From NCBI GenBank assembly GCA_963717765.1, contig CAVQWX010000002.1, positions 62,001 through 126,000 on the forward strand: 64,000 nt of DNA, given 5' to 3'. The stretch is from JACDER01 sp963717765. Its GTDB lineage: Bacteria; Actinomycetota; Thermoleophilia; Gaiellales; Gaiellaceae. Numbering within the stretch: the first letter of the stretch is position 1; each line of letters opens with the position of its first letter. The position numbers and the translations under genes are program-made. The notes under the pieces are model-generated. The model saw nothing but the letters and a program-made list of their open reading frames with translations, did no database searches and was not told the origin of the DNA. Below are positions 42,209-51,407 of the stretch, in pieces.

Positions 42209-43159
42209 TCAGGAGGGATTGATGACGACGGTTGCGGCGTCGAAAAGGCCACGACCGAGCTGCGCGTCGAGCTTCTTCGCGGCCGGCGCGGTCGTGAGGG
42301 TCACGGGCGTACCCTTCTTGGCCGACAGCAGCCGCTCGAGCGAGACGGTCGCCGCCGCAGGAGTGGGGCCGGGCCGGATGAGCTGGATAGCGTCGGTGTC
42401 CTGGACGGTGAAGCTGACGTTCCGGTTCACCTTCGCGATGCGGTAGCCGCCCGGCCAGGCGCGCACGCTCTTGACAGCCACCTTGAGCGTTGCGCTGGAG
42501 GCGTCGTCGGCAAGGGTCGTGGACACGACCGTCGCCGAGGCCGAGAGCGTGAACGTCTTGCCCGGGGCGGTTACGAACATGAGCCGTAGTGCCCGGTTCA
42601 ACGTCCTGTACGGCGAGATCGGCTTGCCGTCGTGGGGCCGCATCTGGAACTCCAGGTGCGGGATTCCGTCCGCGTTCCCGGAGTCGCCCGAGAAGGCGAT
42701 CAGCTGCCCGGCCGCGACCTTCTGCCCGTCCTTCAGCCCCGGGGCGTACGACCCGCCTGCCTTGCACTTCCCCTTGTTGTCGTTCGTGTTCGGGTTCTTG
42801 CTGACGTCGTTATTCAGGTGCAGATAGAGATACGTCGTGCCGCTTGCCCCGTACAGGTAGAGCATGCAGCCGGCGCCCGAGTCGGTCCAGAACTTGATCT
42901 TCGCCGCCTCGGGAGCGACGACTGGGGTGTGTCGCGGCGTGAGGATGTCGTTCCCTTCCTCGTGCCCGATCGGACGCGGCTCGCCGAAATCATTGTGGTA
43001 CTGAGCCGGGCCGACGAGCGGGAAGATGAGGCGGGTCGAGGGCGAAGGTTTTGCTACCTGGCTCGCCGGACTCGGGGACGCGGCGGCGACTCCGGCTGAA
43101 AGGCCGAGTAGCAGCAAGAGAGAAATCCCCCCTCGGGCTGTCGTCCGGTGGCGTCGCAT
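42209..43159 (-). CDS. M23 peptidase-like paralogue with altered zinc site
   Basis: This 316-residue homologue of the downstream gene has the same signal peptide, M23 and C-terminal domain order. H66 and D71 (HEEGND) and H114 (YLHLNN) are kept, but the HxH motif reads H168-L-E170 (IPHLEFQM). The second His is therefore Glu. Such degenerate LytM proteins often act as regulators of amidases rather than as peptidases. The ATG at 43159 follows CGGAG; a TAGGGT -10 lies about 25-30 bases upstream. Confidence 0.85.
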   Translation of the reverse strand: MRRHRTTARGGISLLLLLGLSAGVAAASPSPASQVAKPSPSTRLIFPLVGPAQYHNDFGEPRPIGHEEGNDILTPRHTPVVAPEAAKIKFWTDSGAGCMLYLYGASGTTYLYLHLNNDVSKNPNTNDNKGKCKAGGSYAPGLKDGQKVAAGQLIAFSGDSGNADGIPHLEFQMRPHDGKPISPYRTLNRALRLMFVTAPGKTFTLSASATVVSTTLADDASSATLKVAVKSVRAWPGGYRIAKVNRNVSFTVQDTDAIQLIRPGPTPAAATVSLERLLSAKKGTPVTLTTAPAAKKLDAQLGRGLFDAATVVINPS

Positions 43160-43269
43160 TAGGCTCCGGTTCGCGCTCGAAGGGCCGAACCCTAGCAAAG
43201 GTTCCGGCGCGCTTCGGGACAACTTCGTGCCGAAATGGGCGAGGGCGTCGGATGGTTATTGTCCAGGCG

Positions 43270-44046
43270 ATGAAGATCGCCGTGTGCGTGAAACAGGTCC
43301 CCGACGCGGGCGCTCCGAAGCGGATCGACCCGCAAACGAAGCGTCTCGACCGCTCCGTGGAGGGCGCCTTGAACCCGTTCGACGTGCACGCCGTGGAGGA
43401 GGCCCTGCGCATCAAGGAGGCCGGCGAAGGCGAGGTCGTGCTCGTCACGCTCGGGCCGGCGAAGGCGCTGGAGTCGCTGCGGCGTGCGCTCGCGATGGGC
43501 GCCGATCGCGCCGTCCTCGTCAGCGACGAGGAAGCCGAGGGCTCCGACCTGGTCGCGACCAGCCGCATCCTCGCCGCCACCCTCGAGCGCGAAGGCGCCG
43601 ACCTCATCCTCTTCGGCCAGCAATCGAGCGACTCCGACGGAGCCGTCCTGTGGTCGGCCGTCGCCGACCGCCTGCGCCTGCCGGTTGTCTCGCAGGTGGC
43701 CGAGCTCGAGGTCTCCGACGGCAAGGTGAAGGCGAAGCGGCAGACGGAGTTCGGCTACGACGTGATCGAGGCTCCCACCCCGGCAGTCGTTGCCGTATCG
43801 GACGCCATCAACGAGCCGCGCTTTCCTTCCCTCAAGGGGATCATGGGCGCGAAGTCGAAGCCGCAGGAGACCGTGTCCACCACCGATCTCGGGCTCTCGG
43901 GCGAGCAGGTGGGCGACGGCGGGTCGCGCACCGAGGTGTACGCCCTCAACGACCCCCCCGCGCGCGGGGACTCGGTGAAGATCGAGGATGACGGCACGGC
44001 CGCGCAGAAGATCGTGGACTTTCTGGCCGAGAACAAGCTGCTGTGA
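43270..44046 (+). CDS. etfB: Electron transfer flavoprotein beta subunit
   Basis: This 258-residue protein has MKIAVCVKQVPDAGAPKRID, the LGPAKALESLRRALAMGADR segment and the recognition-loop-like helix AVSDAINEPRFPSLKGIMGA. It accepts electrons from acyl-CoA dehydrogenases together with EtfA. The ATG is seven bases after TATTGT (43257-43262). The frame extends upstream into the divergent region, but the family start is at this methionine. Confidence 0.95.
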   Translation: MKIAVCVKQVPDAGAPKRIDPQTKRLDRSVEGALNPFDVHAVEEALRIKEAGEGEVVLVTLGPAKALESLRRALAMGADRAVLVSDEEAEGSDLVATSRILAATLEREGADLILFGQQSSDSDGAVLWSAVADRLRLPVVSQVAELEVSDGKVKAKRQTEFGYDVIEAPTPAVVAVSDAINEPRFPSLKGIMGAKSKPQETVSTTDLGLSGEQVGDGGSRTEVYALNDPPARGDSVKIEDDGTAAQKIVDFLAENKLL

Positions 44047-45008
44047 GCACCCTCGTCTTCCTCGAGCACCACGGGGGCGATCTGCAGAAGGGCGGCCTCG
44101 GCGTCCTCTCGAAGGCCACGTCGCTCGGCGACGATGGCGTCGCGGGCGTCATCGTCGGCTCCGGCGTGAAGGACGCCGCCGCCGGCGCGGGGGCTTACGG
44201 CGCGCAGACCGTTTACGTGTTCGACGATCCCAGGCTCGAGGCGCCCTTGTCGCAGCCGCGGGTCGACGCCCTCGCCGCGCTCGTGCAGGAGGAGGGCTTC
44301 GACACCGTCCTCTTCGGCAGCTCGGTGCTCGCCGCGGATGTCGCCGCCGGCCTGGCCGCCCGGCTGGACGCGGGCCTCAACTGGGACCTCGTCGACCTCG
44401 TCCGCGAGGACGGGAAGCTGGTCGGGAAGCGGCCCGCGCTCAGCGACTCGGTGTACGTCGACGTCGGCTGGACGTCCGAGCCGCGCATCGCGCTCATCCG
44501 CTCGGGCTCGTTCGATCCTGCCGAGAGCGGCGGGACGGCCGACGTGCAGGAGCGGCAGGCGGACATCCAGGACTTCTCCCTCGCGGCCACGATGGTCGAG
44601 CAGGCGCACGAGGAGTCCGAAGGGCCGTCGATCGAGGACGCACAGATCGTCGTCGCCGGCGGGCGCGGGCTCGGCTCACCCGAAGCCTTCTCGCTGGTCG
44701 AGGACCTGGCCAAGGCGCTCGGCGGCGCGGTCGGAGCGACGCGCGCGGTCGTGGACGCGGGCTGGTATCCGTACGCGACGCAGGTCGGCCAGACCGGCCG
44801 CACCGTCTCGCCGAAGCTGTACATCGCCTGCGGGATCTCCGGAGCGATCCAGCACAAGGTCGGGATGCAGGGCTCGGGCGTGATCGTGGCGATCAACAAG
44901 GATCCGAACGCGCCGATCTTTGAGTTCAGCGATCTGGGCGTGGTCGGCGACCTGCACGAGATCGTCCCGAAGCTGACGGAGCTGGTTCGGGCCCGACGAG
45001 ATGGCTGA
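44043..45008 (+). CDS. etfA: Electron transfer flavoprotein alpha subunit
   Basis: This 321-residue protein has the C-terminal FAD-binding signature TGRTVSPKLYIACGISGAIQ and the following loop GSGVIVAINKDPNAPIFEFS. The GTG start overlaps the etfB stop by four bases. With EtfB it forms the soluble FAD heterodimer that passes electrons to ETF-quinone oxidoreductase, whose gene follows after a 215-base GC-rich gap in which I see no convincing gene. Confidence 0.95.
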   Translation: MSTLVFLEHHGGDLQKGGLGVLSKATSLGDDGVAGVIVGSGVKDAAAGAGAYGAQTVYVFDDPRLEAPLSQPRVDALAALVQEEGFDTVLFGSSVLAADVAAGLAARLDAGLNWDLVDLVREDGKLVGKRPALSDSVYVDVGWTSEPRIALIRSGSFDPAESGGTADVQERQADIQDFSLAATMVEQAHEESEGPSIEDAQIVVAGGRGLGSPEAFSLVEDLAKALGGAVGATRAVVDAGWYPYATQVGQTGRTVSPKLYIACGISGAIQHKVGMQGSGVIVAINKDPNAPIFEFSDLGVVGDLHEIVPKLTELVRARRDG

Positions 45009-45223
45009 TGACACGAGATCGCCGACTGCGGGGCGCGAGCTGGTGCGTCTGGGGCGTCGAGCCGGACGCTTGCCGATGCTGGACGCATCGGTGAGTGGCC
45101 GGCTCGACGAAGCGCCGGCGCGGCGGGGGCCGGCTCCGCCGGCCATAGCCGGGCCGCCGCGGCCCAGGCGTGCCAGATCGCGCAGCCGCACGCGCGAGAT
45201 CGTGGCATCAACCATCTAGCCTC

Positions 45224-46918
45224 GTGAAGCCCTCCGACTATCCGCCTCCCTTCGATCCGGCGGAGTACGTCGCGCCGCCGAGCGACCCTCCCGACGAGCG
45301 GATCGAGGTCGGTGTCCTGATCGTCGGCGCGGGCCCCGCCGGGCTCGCCTGCGCGATCCGCCTGGGACAGCTGCTCGAGGAGCAGCCGGAGCTGGCCGAG
45401 CAGCTCGGCGACGTCCCGGTCGCGGTTCTGGAGAAAGGAAAGCAGCCGGGATCGCACCTCCTGTCGGGCGCCGTAGTCAATCCGCGCGGCCTGCAGCGGC
45501 TCTTCCACGGCCGCAAGAGGCTGGACGAGTTCCCGTTCGACGGCGTGGTCGAGGCGGAGTCCGTCTACTTCATGACGCTGAACCACGCGGTGCGCATTCC
45601 GACGCCGCCCACGATGAAGAACCACCGGAACTACGTCGCCTCGCTCTCACAGCTCGGGCGCTGGATGGCCGAGCAGGCGGAGGAAGCGGGCGCGACGATC
45701 CTGCCGGAGACGAGCGGGCAGAAGCTGCTCGTGTCCGACGCGCGCGTCCTCGGCGTGCGCACGGGCGACAAGGGGCGCGGCCGCAACGGGGAAGAGCAGT
45801 CGAACTTCGAGCCGGGCTCGGACATCGTCGCGCGCGTCACCGTCCTCGCCGAGGGCACGCAGGGACACCTCACCGGCGTTGCCATCGACCACTTCGGGCT
45901 CCAGGGCGAAAACCCGCAGGTGTGGGCGCTCGGGGTCAAGGAGGTCTGGAAGGTCGCGAAGCCGCTGGACCGGGTCATTCACACGGTGGGGTGGCCGCTC
46001 CGGCCAAAGGCGCGCTTCCGCGAGTTCGGTGGGTCGTTCATCTACCCGATGGGCGAGAACATGGTCACGCTCGGGATGGTGGTCGGTATGGACTACCGCG
46101 ACGTCGAGCTGTCCGTGCACGACCTCTTACAGGAGCTGAAGACGCATTCGTTCATCCGCGAGCTGCTCGACGGGGGCCAGCGCGTCGCCTGGGGCGCGAA
46201 GACCATTCCCGAGGGCGGACTGCTGTCGCTTCCCAGCCGGCTCCACGCCCCCGGCCTGCTGGTCACCGGCGACGGCGCCGGACTCGTGAACGTTCCCGCG
46301 CTCAAGGGAATCCACTACGCGATCGAATCGGGACGGCTGGCGGCCGAGGCCGCTTTCCACGCCATCGGCCGCGGGGAGTCGCCGTGGCGGCCCGGGGGGC
46401 TCGAGTCGTACGACGAGTCGCTGCGCGAGAGCTTCGTCTGGAAGGACCTGGCGGAGGTGCGGAACATGCGCCAGGCCTTCGGGCGCGGCTTCTGGATGGG
46501 CTCGGCGCTCGCCGGGATGATGACCGCGACGAAGGGGCACGTCCCGCCGCGGCCGATGGAGACGGAGCCGGACTCCGAGCAAGAGCTCGTTCGCTCCGGT
46601 CGCGCCGCGCAGTACCCGAAGCCGGACGGGACGCTGACCTTCGACAAGCTCTCGAGCGTCTTCCTGAGCGGGAACCGGACGCGCGACGACGCGCCGGACC
46701 ACCTGCGCGTCCGGCACCACGTGCCGCGCGACCTGGCCGAGCTATGGGAGCACATGTGCCCGGCGCAGGTGTACGCGCTCGGGCGGGACCTGGGTAACGG
46801 CGACGTCGAGCTCGAGGTGACCCCCTCAAACTGCGTCCAGTGCGGGGCCATCACCGCGAAGGGCGGACGGCTGACGCCGCCCGAGGGCGGCTCCGGGCCG
46901 GAGTACACCGTTACTTAG
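45224..46918 (+). CDS. Electron-transfer-flavoprotein:quinone oxidoreductase
   Basis: This 564-residue protein has the FAD motif VLIVGAGPAGLACAIRLGQL, the substrate-side LLSGAVVNPRGL, GMVVGMDYRD, and GDGAGLVNVPALKGIHYAIE. It feeds ETF electrons to the quinone pool. The C-terminal cluster domain has C512 (MCPAQVY), C537 and C540 (NCVQCGAI), but the usual fourth cysteine position (543) is Ile. The GTG at 45224 begins the conserved part; an upstream ATG at 45170 is in frame but adds a low-complexity basic leader. Confidence 0.92.
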   Translation: MKPSDYPPPFDPAEYVAPPSDPPDERIEVGVLIVGAGPAGLACAIRLGQLLEEQPELAEQLGDVPVAVLEKGKQPGSHLLSGAVVNPRGLQRLFHGRKRLDEFPFDGVVEAESVYFMTLNHAVRIPTPPTMKNHRNYVASLSQLGRWMAEQAEEAGATILPETSGQKLLVSDARVLGVRTGDKGRGRNGEEQSNFEPGSDIVARVTVLAEGTQGHLTGVAIDHFGLQGENPQVWALGVKEVWKVAKPLDRVIHTVGWPLRPKARFREFGGSFIYPMGENMVTLGMVVGMDYRDVELSVHDLLQELKTHSFIRELLDGGQRVAWGAKTIPEGGLLSLPSRLHAPGLLVTGDGAGLVNVPALKGIHYAIESGRLAAEAAFHAIGRGESPWRPGGLESYDESLRESFVWKDLAEVRNMRQAFGRGFWMGSALAGMMTATKGHVPPRPMETEPDSEQELVRSGRAAQYPKPDGTLTFDKLSSVFLSGNRTRDDAPDHLRVRHHVPRDLAELWEHMCPAQVYALGRDLGNGDVELEVTPSNCVQCGAITAKGGRLTPPEGGSGPEYTVT

Positions 46919-46920
46919 CG

Positions 46921-47802
46921 TCAGCGAGAGCGGTAGCGGCGGACGTCGGCGCCCGCGTAGCTCGTGATCCAGATCGAGCCGTACGCGTTCAAGGCCTCGA
47001 ACGCCCCGTCGCCGCCAACGAAGGACCTCATCGGCCGTCCCGTCTTCGGGTCGACCAGGAAGACTCGGTCGATCTCCTTGTCGGGCACCCAGATCGTCCC
47101 GTTCGCAGACGCAGCGGGATGGCCGAGCGTTCGCCCGAACCGCGCGGTACCGAGCACGCGGCCACTCCGCGGATCGATGTGGACGAGCGCGGTGTCGTCC
47201 GCGGTGACCCATAGGTCGCGCGTGCCCGCGCTGAACCACGCCGGCGTTTCCACACCGACCGGCACGCGCATGACCGCGGCGCTCGCGGGATCGACGCGGG
47301 CGATCGAGGTCGCCGACCGGCCGAACCCGACCCAGACCCAGCCGGCACGGACGCCGAGCCCCGCGGGGTACGCGCCGACCTCGAGGCGCCTGATCACGCG
47401 CAGGCTCCGCGGCTCGACCTCGACGAGGCGGCCGTCCGCCCACGCCGTCGCCCAGAGGTGCCCGCCGGCGACGACCACGTCGAACGGCTCGCCGCCCACC
47501 TCGACGCGACGTACGCCGAACCGCACAGGGTCCACCCGCACCACGGCCCGAGTGCGGTAGTTCGTCACCCACACGAAGCCCGCCCCAGCGGCGACCGAGC
47601 AGGCGCCGCGCCCGATGCGCACGCGCCTCGTCACCCGGTTCGTCTTCGGATTCACGCGCGCGAGGGTGCCGGAGTCGTCGTTCGCCACCCAGACGGCGCC
47701 GAACCCGGAGGCGATGCCGCAGGGATGCTCGCCCGTGGGTATCCGCGCGCCGAGAGGCGGCCCTGAGCCCGCGAGGAGGATCAACAAGAGCGCGAGGAGC
47801 AC
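46921..47802 (-). CDS. Secreted beta-propeller (NHL/YVTN-like repeat) protein
   Basis: This protein of about 293 residues has a hydrophobic signal segment (LLALLLILLAGSG). About seven blades follow, each with an AVWVAN/WVTNY/LWATAW-type strand and a 'xVxPxTxRV' turn (for example FGAVWVANDDSGTLARVNPK and GFVWVTNYRTRAVVRVDPV). The fold is that of YVTN-type surface propellers; ligand unknown. GTG 47802 is used; GTG 47838 would add a basic n-region but overlap the divergent dehydratase. The divergent -10s (GATACT minus, TATCTT plus, at 47810-47817) overlap. Confidence 0.75.
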   Translation of the reverse strand: MLLALLLILLAGSGPPLGARIPTGEHPCGIASGFGAVWVANDDSGTLARVNPKTNRVTRRVRIGRGACSVAAGAGFVWVTNYRTRAVVRVDPVRFGVRRVEVGGEPFDVVVAGGHLWATAWADGRLVEVEPRSLRVIRRLEVGAYPAGLGVRAGWVWVGFGRSATSIARVDPASAAVMRVPVGVETPAWFSAGTRDLWVTADDTALVHIDPRSGRVLGTARFGRTLGHPAASANGTIWVPDKEIDRVFLVDPKTGRPMRSFVGGDGAFEALNAYGSIWITSYAGADVRRYRSR

Positions 47803-47823
47803 CTGGCGGAGTATCTTCGGCGC

Positions 47824-48804
47824 ATGGCGAAAGCTCACACCGGGCTTCCGGTCGTCCACGACGACGTGCTCGCCGCGCGCGAGACGATCGGCGACCGGCT
47901 GCACCGCACGCCGACCTTCAGCTCCGCGACGCTCTCAGCCAGGATCGACGGCCCCGCCGCGCTCAAGGCGGAGCTCTTCCAGCGCACAGGCTCGTTCAAG
48001 CCGCGCGGGATGCTGAACGTCCTGGCACACCTGTCGCCGGCGGAGAAGGCGCGCGGCGTCATCACCATCTCCGCCGGCAACGCGGCGCAAGCCCTCGCCT
48101 ATTGCGCGGCGCTCGAAGGGATCGACTGCCTCGTAGTGATGTGGCAGGGAGCGAGCCCGGCCAAGGTCGCGGCGACGCGCGAGTACGGAGCCGAGGTCGA
48201 TCAGGAGGCGCCTGCGCCCGCCGAGGCTTTCGCGCGCCTCGAGCTGCTGCGGGAGGAGACGGGCCGCGTCTTCGTCCACTCGTTCGACGACCCGCACCTG
48301 ATCGCCGGCCACGGCACTCTCGGGCTCGAGCTGCTCGAGGACGTCGCCGATCTCGTCACCGTCGTCGTGCCGATCGGCGGCGGCGGGCTGATCTCGGGGA
48401 TTGTGACCGCCTTGAAGGGCGTTGCACCCGACGTCCGCATCATCGGCGTGGAGCCGGAGCTCTCGCCCGCGATGCACGTCGCCCTCGAGGCAGGCGAGCC
48501 GGTCACCGTCGAGCCGCGCTCGATTGCGGACGGGCTGAACGCTCCGTTCGCCGGCGCGAACACCCTGGCGATCTGCCGCGAGCTGGTGGACGAGATGGTG
48601 CTCGTCTCGGAGGACGAGATCCACGACGCGTTCCGCTTCCTCTACGAGCGCGCGAAGCTTGCCTGCGAGCCGGCGGGCGCCGTGTCGACGGCGGCCCTGC
48701 TGGCCGGAAAAGCCCAGGCCGACCCGGCCGGAACGACGGTTGCCGTCGTCTCCGGAGGCAACGTAGCCGCCCAAACGGCCGTTGCTATCCTTGACGAAGA
48801 ATGA
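47824..48804 (+). CDS. PLP-dependent threonine/serine dehydratase-like enzyme
   Basis: This 326-residue fold-type II PLP enzyme has the Schiff-base lysine in RTGSFKPRG, the phosphate-binding glycine loop VPIGGGGLISG and the SAGNAAQALAY substrate loop. It lacks the ACT regulatory domain of biosynthetic IlvA, so it fits catabolic dehydratases or serine racemase relatives. The ATG is six bases after TATCTT. The stop overlaps the rpmE start by four bases. Confidence 0.9.
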   Translation: MAKAHTGLPVVHDDVLAARETIGDRLHRTPTFSSATLSARIDGPAALKAELFQRTGSFKPRGMLNVLAHLSPAEKARGVITISAGNAAQALAYCAALEGIDCLVVMWQGASPAKVAATREYGAEVDQEAPAPAEAFARLELLREETGRVFVHSFDDPHLIAGHGTLGLELLEDVADLVTVVVPIGGGGLISGIVTALKGVAPDVRIIGVEPELSPAMHVALEAGEPVTVEPRSIADGLNAPFAGANTLAICRELVDEMVLVSEDEIHDAFRFLYERAKLACEPAGAVSTAALLAGKAQADPAGTTVAVVSGGNVAAQTAVAILDEE

Positions 48805-49022
48805 AGAGCGGCATCCATCCCGAGTACGTCCTGGCGACCGTTCGCTGCTCCTGCGGCAACGAGTTCCAGGTTCGCTCCACCAAGCCAGAGCTGCACGTCG
48901 AGATCTGCTCGAACTGCCATCCCTTCTACACCGGGAAGCAGAAGCTGCTCGACACGGGTGGCCGTGTGGAGCGCTTCCAGCGCCGGCTCGAGAAGGCCGG
49001 CGGCGCCGCGCGGCGCGGCTAA
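48801..49022 (+). CDS. rpmE: Ribosomal protein bL31
   Basis: This 73-residue bL31 is of the zinc-ribbon (C+) form, with C16 and C18 in RCSCGN and C36 and C39 in CSNCHPFYTGKQKL. It marks the start of the conserved translation block continuing through prfA, prmC, tsaC and glyA. The overlap with the dehydratase gene makes expression partly coupled, although TATCCT (48786-48791) nine bases upstream could be its own -10. Confidence 0.97.
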   Translation: MKSGIHPEYVLATVRCSCGNEFQVRSTKPELHVEICSNCHPFYTGKQKLLDTGGRVERFQRRLEKAGGAARRG

Positions 49023-49035
49023 GCCACTCCTCGCA

Positions 49036-49950
49036 ATGTCCGCGCCCATCGGAGGTCAAGCCGTCCTCGAAGGAGTGATGATGCGCGGCCCCTCCGCGTG
49101 GGCGGTCGCCGTGCGCAAGCGGGACGGCGACATCGCGCAGCTCAACCGCTCGATCTCCTCGCCGATGGCGCGGCACTGGATCTTCCGGCTGCCGGTGATC
49201 CGCGGGGTGGTCGCGCTGGGCGAGTCGCTCGCGATCGGCTTTCGCGCGCTCGCCATCTCGGCCAACTACGCGGCGCAGGAGGAGGGTGACGGTGAGGAGG
49301 TCTCGACCGAGATCTCCCGCGGGGCGATCATCTTCGCCTTCGTCGTCGCAATCGGCTTCGCGGTCGCGCTGTTCAAGGTCACGCCCGCGCTGATCACGAA
49401 CTGGCTGCCGATCCACAGCACCGAGTACTTCGTCGTGGTCGAGGGCCTCATCCGCGTCGCGCTCTTCATCGCCTACCTCTTCCTGATCTCGCTGCTGCCC
49501 GACCTCAAGCGCGTCTTCCAGTACCACGCCGCCGAGCACAAGGCGATCAACGCCTACGAGGCGGGGGAGGAGCTCATCCCGGAGCGCGTCCAGCGCTTCA
49601 GCCTGATCCATCCTCGCTGCGGCACTGCCTTTCTGCTCTGGGTGATGGTGATCGCGATCTTCGTCTTCGCGTTCTTCGGCCGGCCGGACTGGTACTGGCT
49701 GATCGCGACCCGGATCCTGCTGCTGCCGGTGATCGCTGGGCTGGCCTACGAGCTGATCCGCTTCGCCGGAAAGCACACCGACAACCGGATTCTCATGACC
49801 CTGCTCGCGCCGGGCCTCTGGCTCCAGAGGCTGACGACGCGACAGCCGACGCTCGACCAGATCGAGGTCTCGATCGGCGCGCTGCGCGAGGTGCTTCAGC
49901 TCGAGGGGCGGCTCAGCCCCGAAGAGCGCAGAGTTGAAGTAATGGCCTAG
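49036..49950 (+). CDS. DUF1385 integral membrane protein
   Basis: This 304-residue protein has the DUF1385 signatures GGQAVLEGVMMRGPSAWAVA, FQYHAAEHKAINAYEAGEEL, HPRCGTAFLLWVM and KHTDNRILMTLLAPGLWLQR. It has several membrane helices. The family often sits between rpmE and prfA in Gram-positive genomes; its biochemical role is not established. The ATG at 49036 begins the conserved region; the longer frame upstream overlaps rpmE. Confidence 0.92.
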   Translation: MSAPIGGQAVLEGVMMRGPSAWAVAVRKRDGDIAQLNRSISSPMARHWIFRLPVIRGVVALGESLAIGFRALAISANYAAQEEGDGEEVSTEISRGAIIFAFVVAIGFAVALFKVTPALITNWLPIHSTEYFVVVEGLIRVALFIAYLFLISLLPDLKRVFQYHAAEHKAINAYEAGEELIPERVQRFSLIHPRCGTAFLLWVMVIAIFVFAFFGRPDWYWLIATRILLLPVIAGLAYELIRFAGKHTDNRILMTLLAPGLWLQRLTTRQPTLDQIEVSIGALREVLQLEGRLSPEERRVEVMA

Positions 49951-50125
49951 AAGGCACGCGTCCCACAACCGAGCGCAGGCCCCCAGCCCGCGTTGGGCGG
50001 CGTGAGGCTGCGTCCTCGGTCGCGCCCGTAGCCTACGGCTACGAACGCTCCCTGCGTCCTTGCCTCGCAGGCGCCCACCACACGCTGGGTGCGTGCGCTC
50101 GCTTGTGGAAAGCGTGCGACTTAGG
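49946..50125. repeat. Long imperfect hairpin element, copy A (~180 bp)
   Basis: The interval folds back on itself around CGTAGCC-TAC-GGCTACG (50027-50043). The outer arms match well: CCTAGAAGGCACGC on the left against the complement of GCGTGCGACTTAGG on the right, then CCACAA and CGAGCGCA inward, then CCCAGC. The inner segment CTCGGTCGC...CTCCCTGCGTCC recurs in copy B at 51408-51578. It overlaps the last codons of the DUF1385 gene and ends 13 bases before the next start. No ORF is present. Confidence 0.7.
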
Positions 50126-50138
50126 TAAAAGGCCCTAG

Positions 50139-51401
50139 ATGCAGCGCCTTTTTGCCGTTGCGCTGGTCGCAGCAGTCCTTCCCGTTTCCGTCGCGCGGGC
50201 CGATTGGTGGAGCGACGCCAAGCTTGTCCAGCGCGGAATCGCGCATGCGGTCCAGGTCGAGTGGATGACGCAGGACGACGCGGCGACGTACCGGGCGATC
50301 CTCGCGCGGTCGACCGCAGCCTGGCGGAAGCTTCCCGGCTCGCGGGGAAGCAACCTCGCCGCTGTCCTGCACGATGTCGCTCGCCAGTGGCGGGCATACA
50401 TCGCGCCGCGCGCGCTTGCCCTGTTCGGGATGCTGGACACGAACACGCGCTACCTGGGAAGCAGCGCGATGCCGCGGGACGGCGCGGACATCCTCGACGC
50501 GGACGGCGTCGTCTACCGCGCCTTTGCCGGTCACGGCCTCCAGTTCCACCCGCTGGGGAACTTCGCGCGCCTGAACCGGCTGCTCACGGACGGCGATGAC
50601 ACCGCCGCGGCTTTCCTCGCGGGCGCGCTCATCGGGCGGGCGATCCCCCGTCTCGGCGCGCTGACGTGGGAGTACTACTTCCCCTTCGGCGGCGGCTACC
50701 CGCCGTGGACGTCGGGAATGGTGCAGGCGGTCGCGGCGCGCGCCTTCGCCGCCGACGGCGACTACGACGTGGCGCGCAAGGCGTACCTGGCGCTTCCGCG
50801 CTACGTCTTCCCGCTTGCGAGCGGAGCCTGGATCCGGCTGTACAGCTTCAGCAGCCTGCCCGTTCTGAACGCCCAGCTCCAGTCCATTCTCTCGCTCGCC
50901 GACTACGCGGAGCTGAACCAGGATCCGAGCGCCGCGGAGCTCTCGGAAAAGCTGCTGGAGACGGCCGATACGCTCTTCGACAGCTTCGACACGGGCGCGT
51001 GGTCGCTCTATTCGCTGGGCGGCGCCGAGTCGCCCCTCAACTACCACGTCTTCGACACGAACCTGCTCAAGCGGATCGCCGTCTCCACGCAGAGCTCGGT
51101 ATGGGCCGAGCGCGCCGACCGCTTCGACAGCTACCTGCACGAGCCGCCCGTCCTCAGCGCCGCCGGTCCGAAGCGACCGGTCAAGAAACAGGCGCAGATC
51201 TCGATCTGGGTCTCGAAGATGTCGCGCGTCAGCCTCACGATCGCAGGGTCGACGTCCTGGATGACCTTCTCGCGCGGCTCCCACACGTTGTACTGGGATG
51301 CGCGCGGTCGGCGCGCGGGGCGCTACGCCGTGAAGGTCTCGGCGACCGACCTCGCCGGCAACAAGGCGTCCAGGGCGTTCCCGCTGTTCGTCCGGAAATA
51401 G
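50139..51401 (+). CDS. Secreted D-glucuronyl C5-epimerase-like protein
   Basis: This 420-residue protein has a signal peptide (LFAVALVAAVLPVSVARA). It resembles the C-terminal domain of D-glucuronyl C5-epimerases: alpha/alpha-barrel helices with YYFPFGGGYPPWTSGMVQAV and DSFDTGAWSLYSLGG. A C-terminal Ig-like beta domain (SLTIAGSTSWMTFSRGSHTL through YAVKVSATDLAGNKA) follows. It may act on an extracellular uronic-acid polymer; catalytic residues cannot be assigned with certainty. It is bracketed by two copies of a long hairpin element inside an otherwise conserved block, suggesting insertion as a unit. Confidence 0.78.
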   Translation: MQRLFAVALVAAVLPVSVARADWWSDAKLVQRGIAHAVQVEWMTQDDAATYRAILARSTAAWRKLPGSRGSNLAAVLHDVARQWRAYIAPRALALFGMLDTNTRYLGSSAMPRDGADILDADGVVYRAFAGHGLQFHPLGNFARLNRLLTDGDDTAAAFLAGALIGRAIPRLGALTWEYYFPFGGGYPPWTSGMVQAVAARAFAADGDYDVARKAYLALPRYVFPLASGAWIRLYSFSSLPVLNAQLQSILSLADYAELNQDPSAAELSEKLLETADTLFDSFDTGAWSLYSLGGAESPLNYHVFDTNLLKRIAVSTQSSVWAERADRFDSYLHEPPVLSAAGPKRPVKKQAQISIWVSKMSRVSLTIAGSTSWMTFSRGSHTLYWDARGRRAGRYAVKVSATDLAGNKASRAFPLFVRK

Positions 51402-51407
51402 CGTCCA

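Noticed and set aside
45001..45219. Open frames on both strands between etfA and the quinone oxidoreductase
   Set aside because: Low-complexity Ala/Arg/Pro/Gly translations, overlap with etfA, and no start context; the stretch may instead hold GC-rich hairpins.
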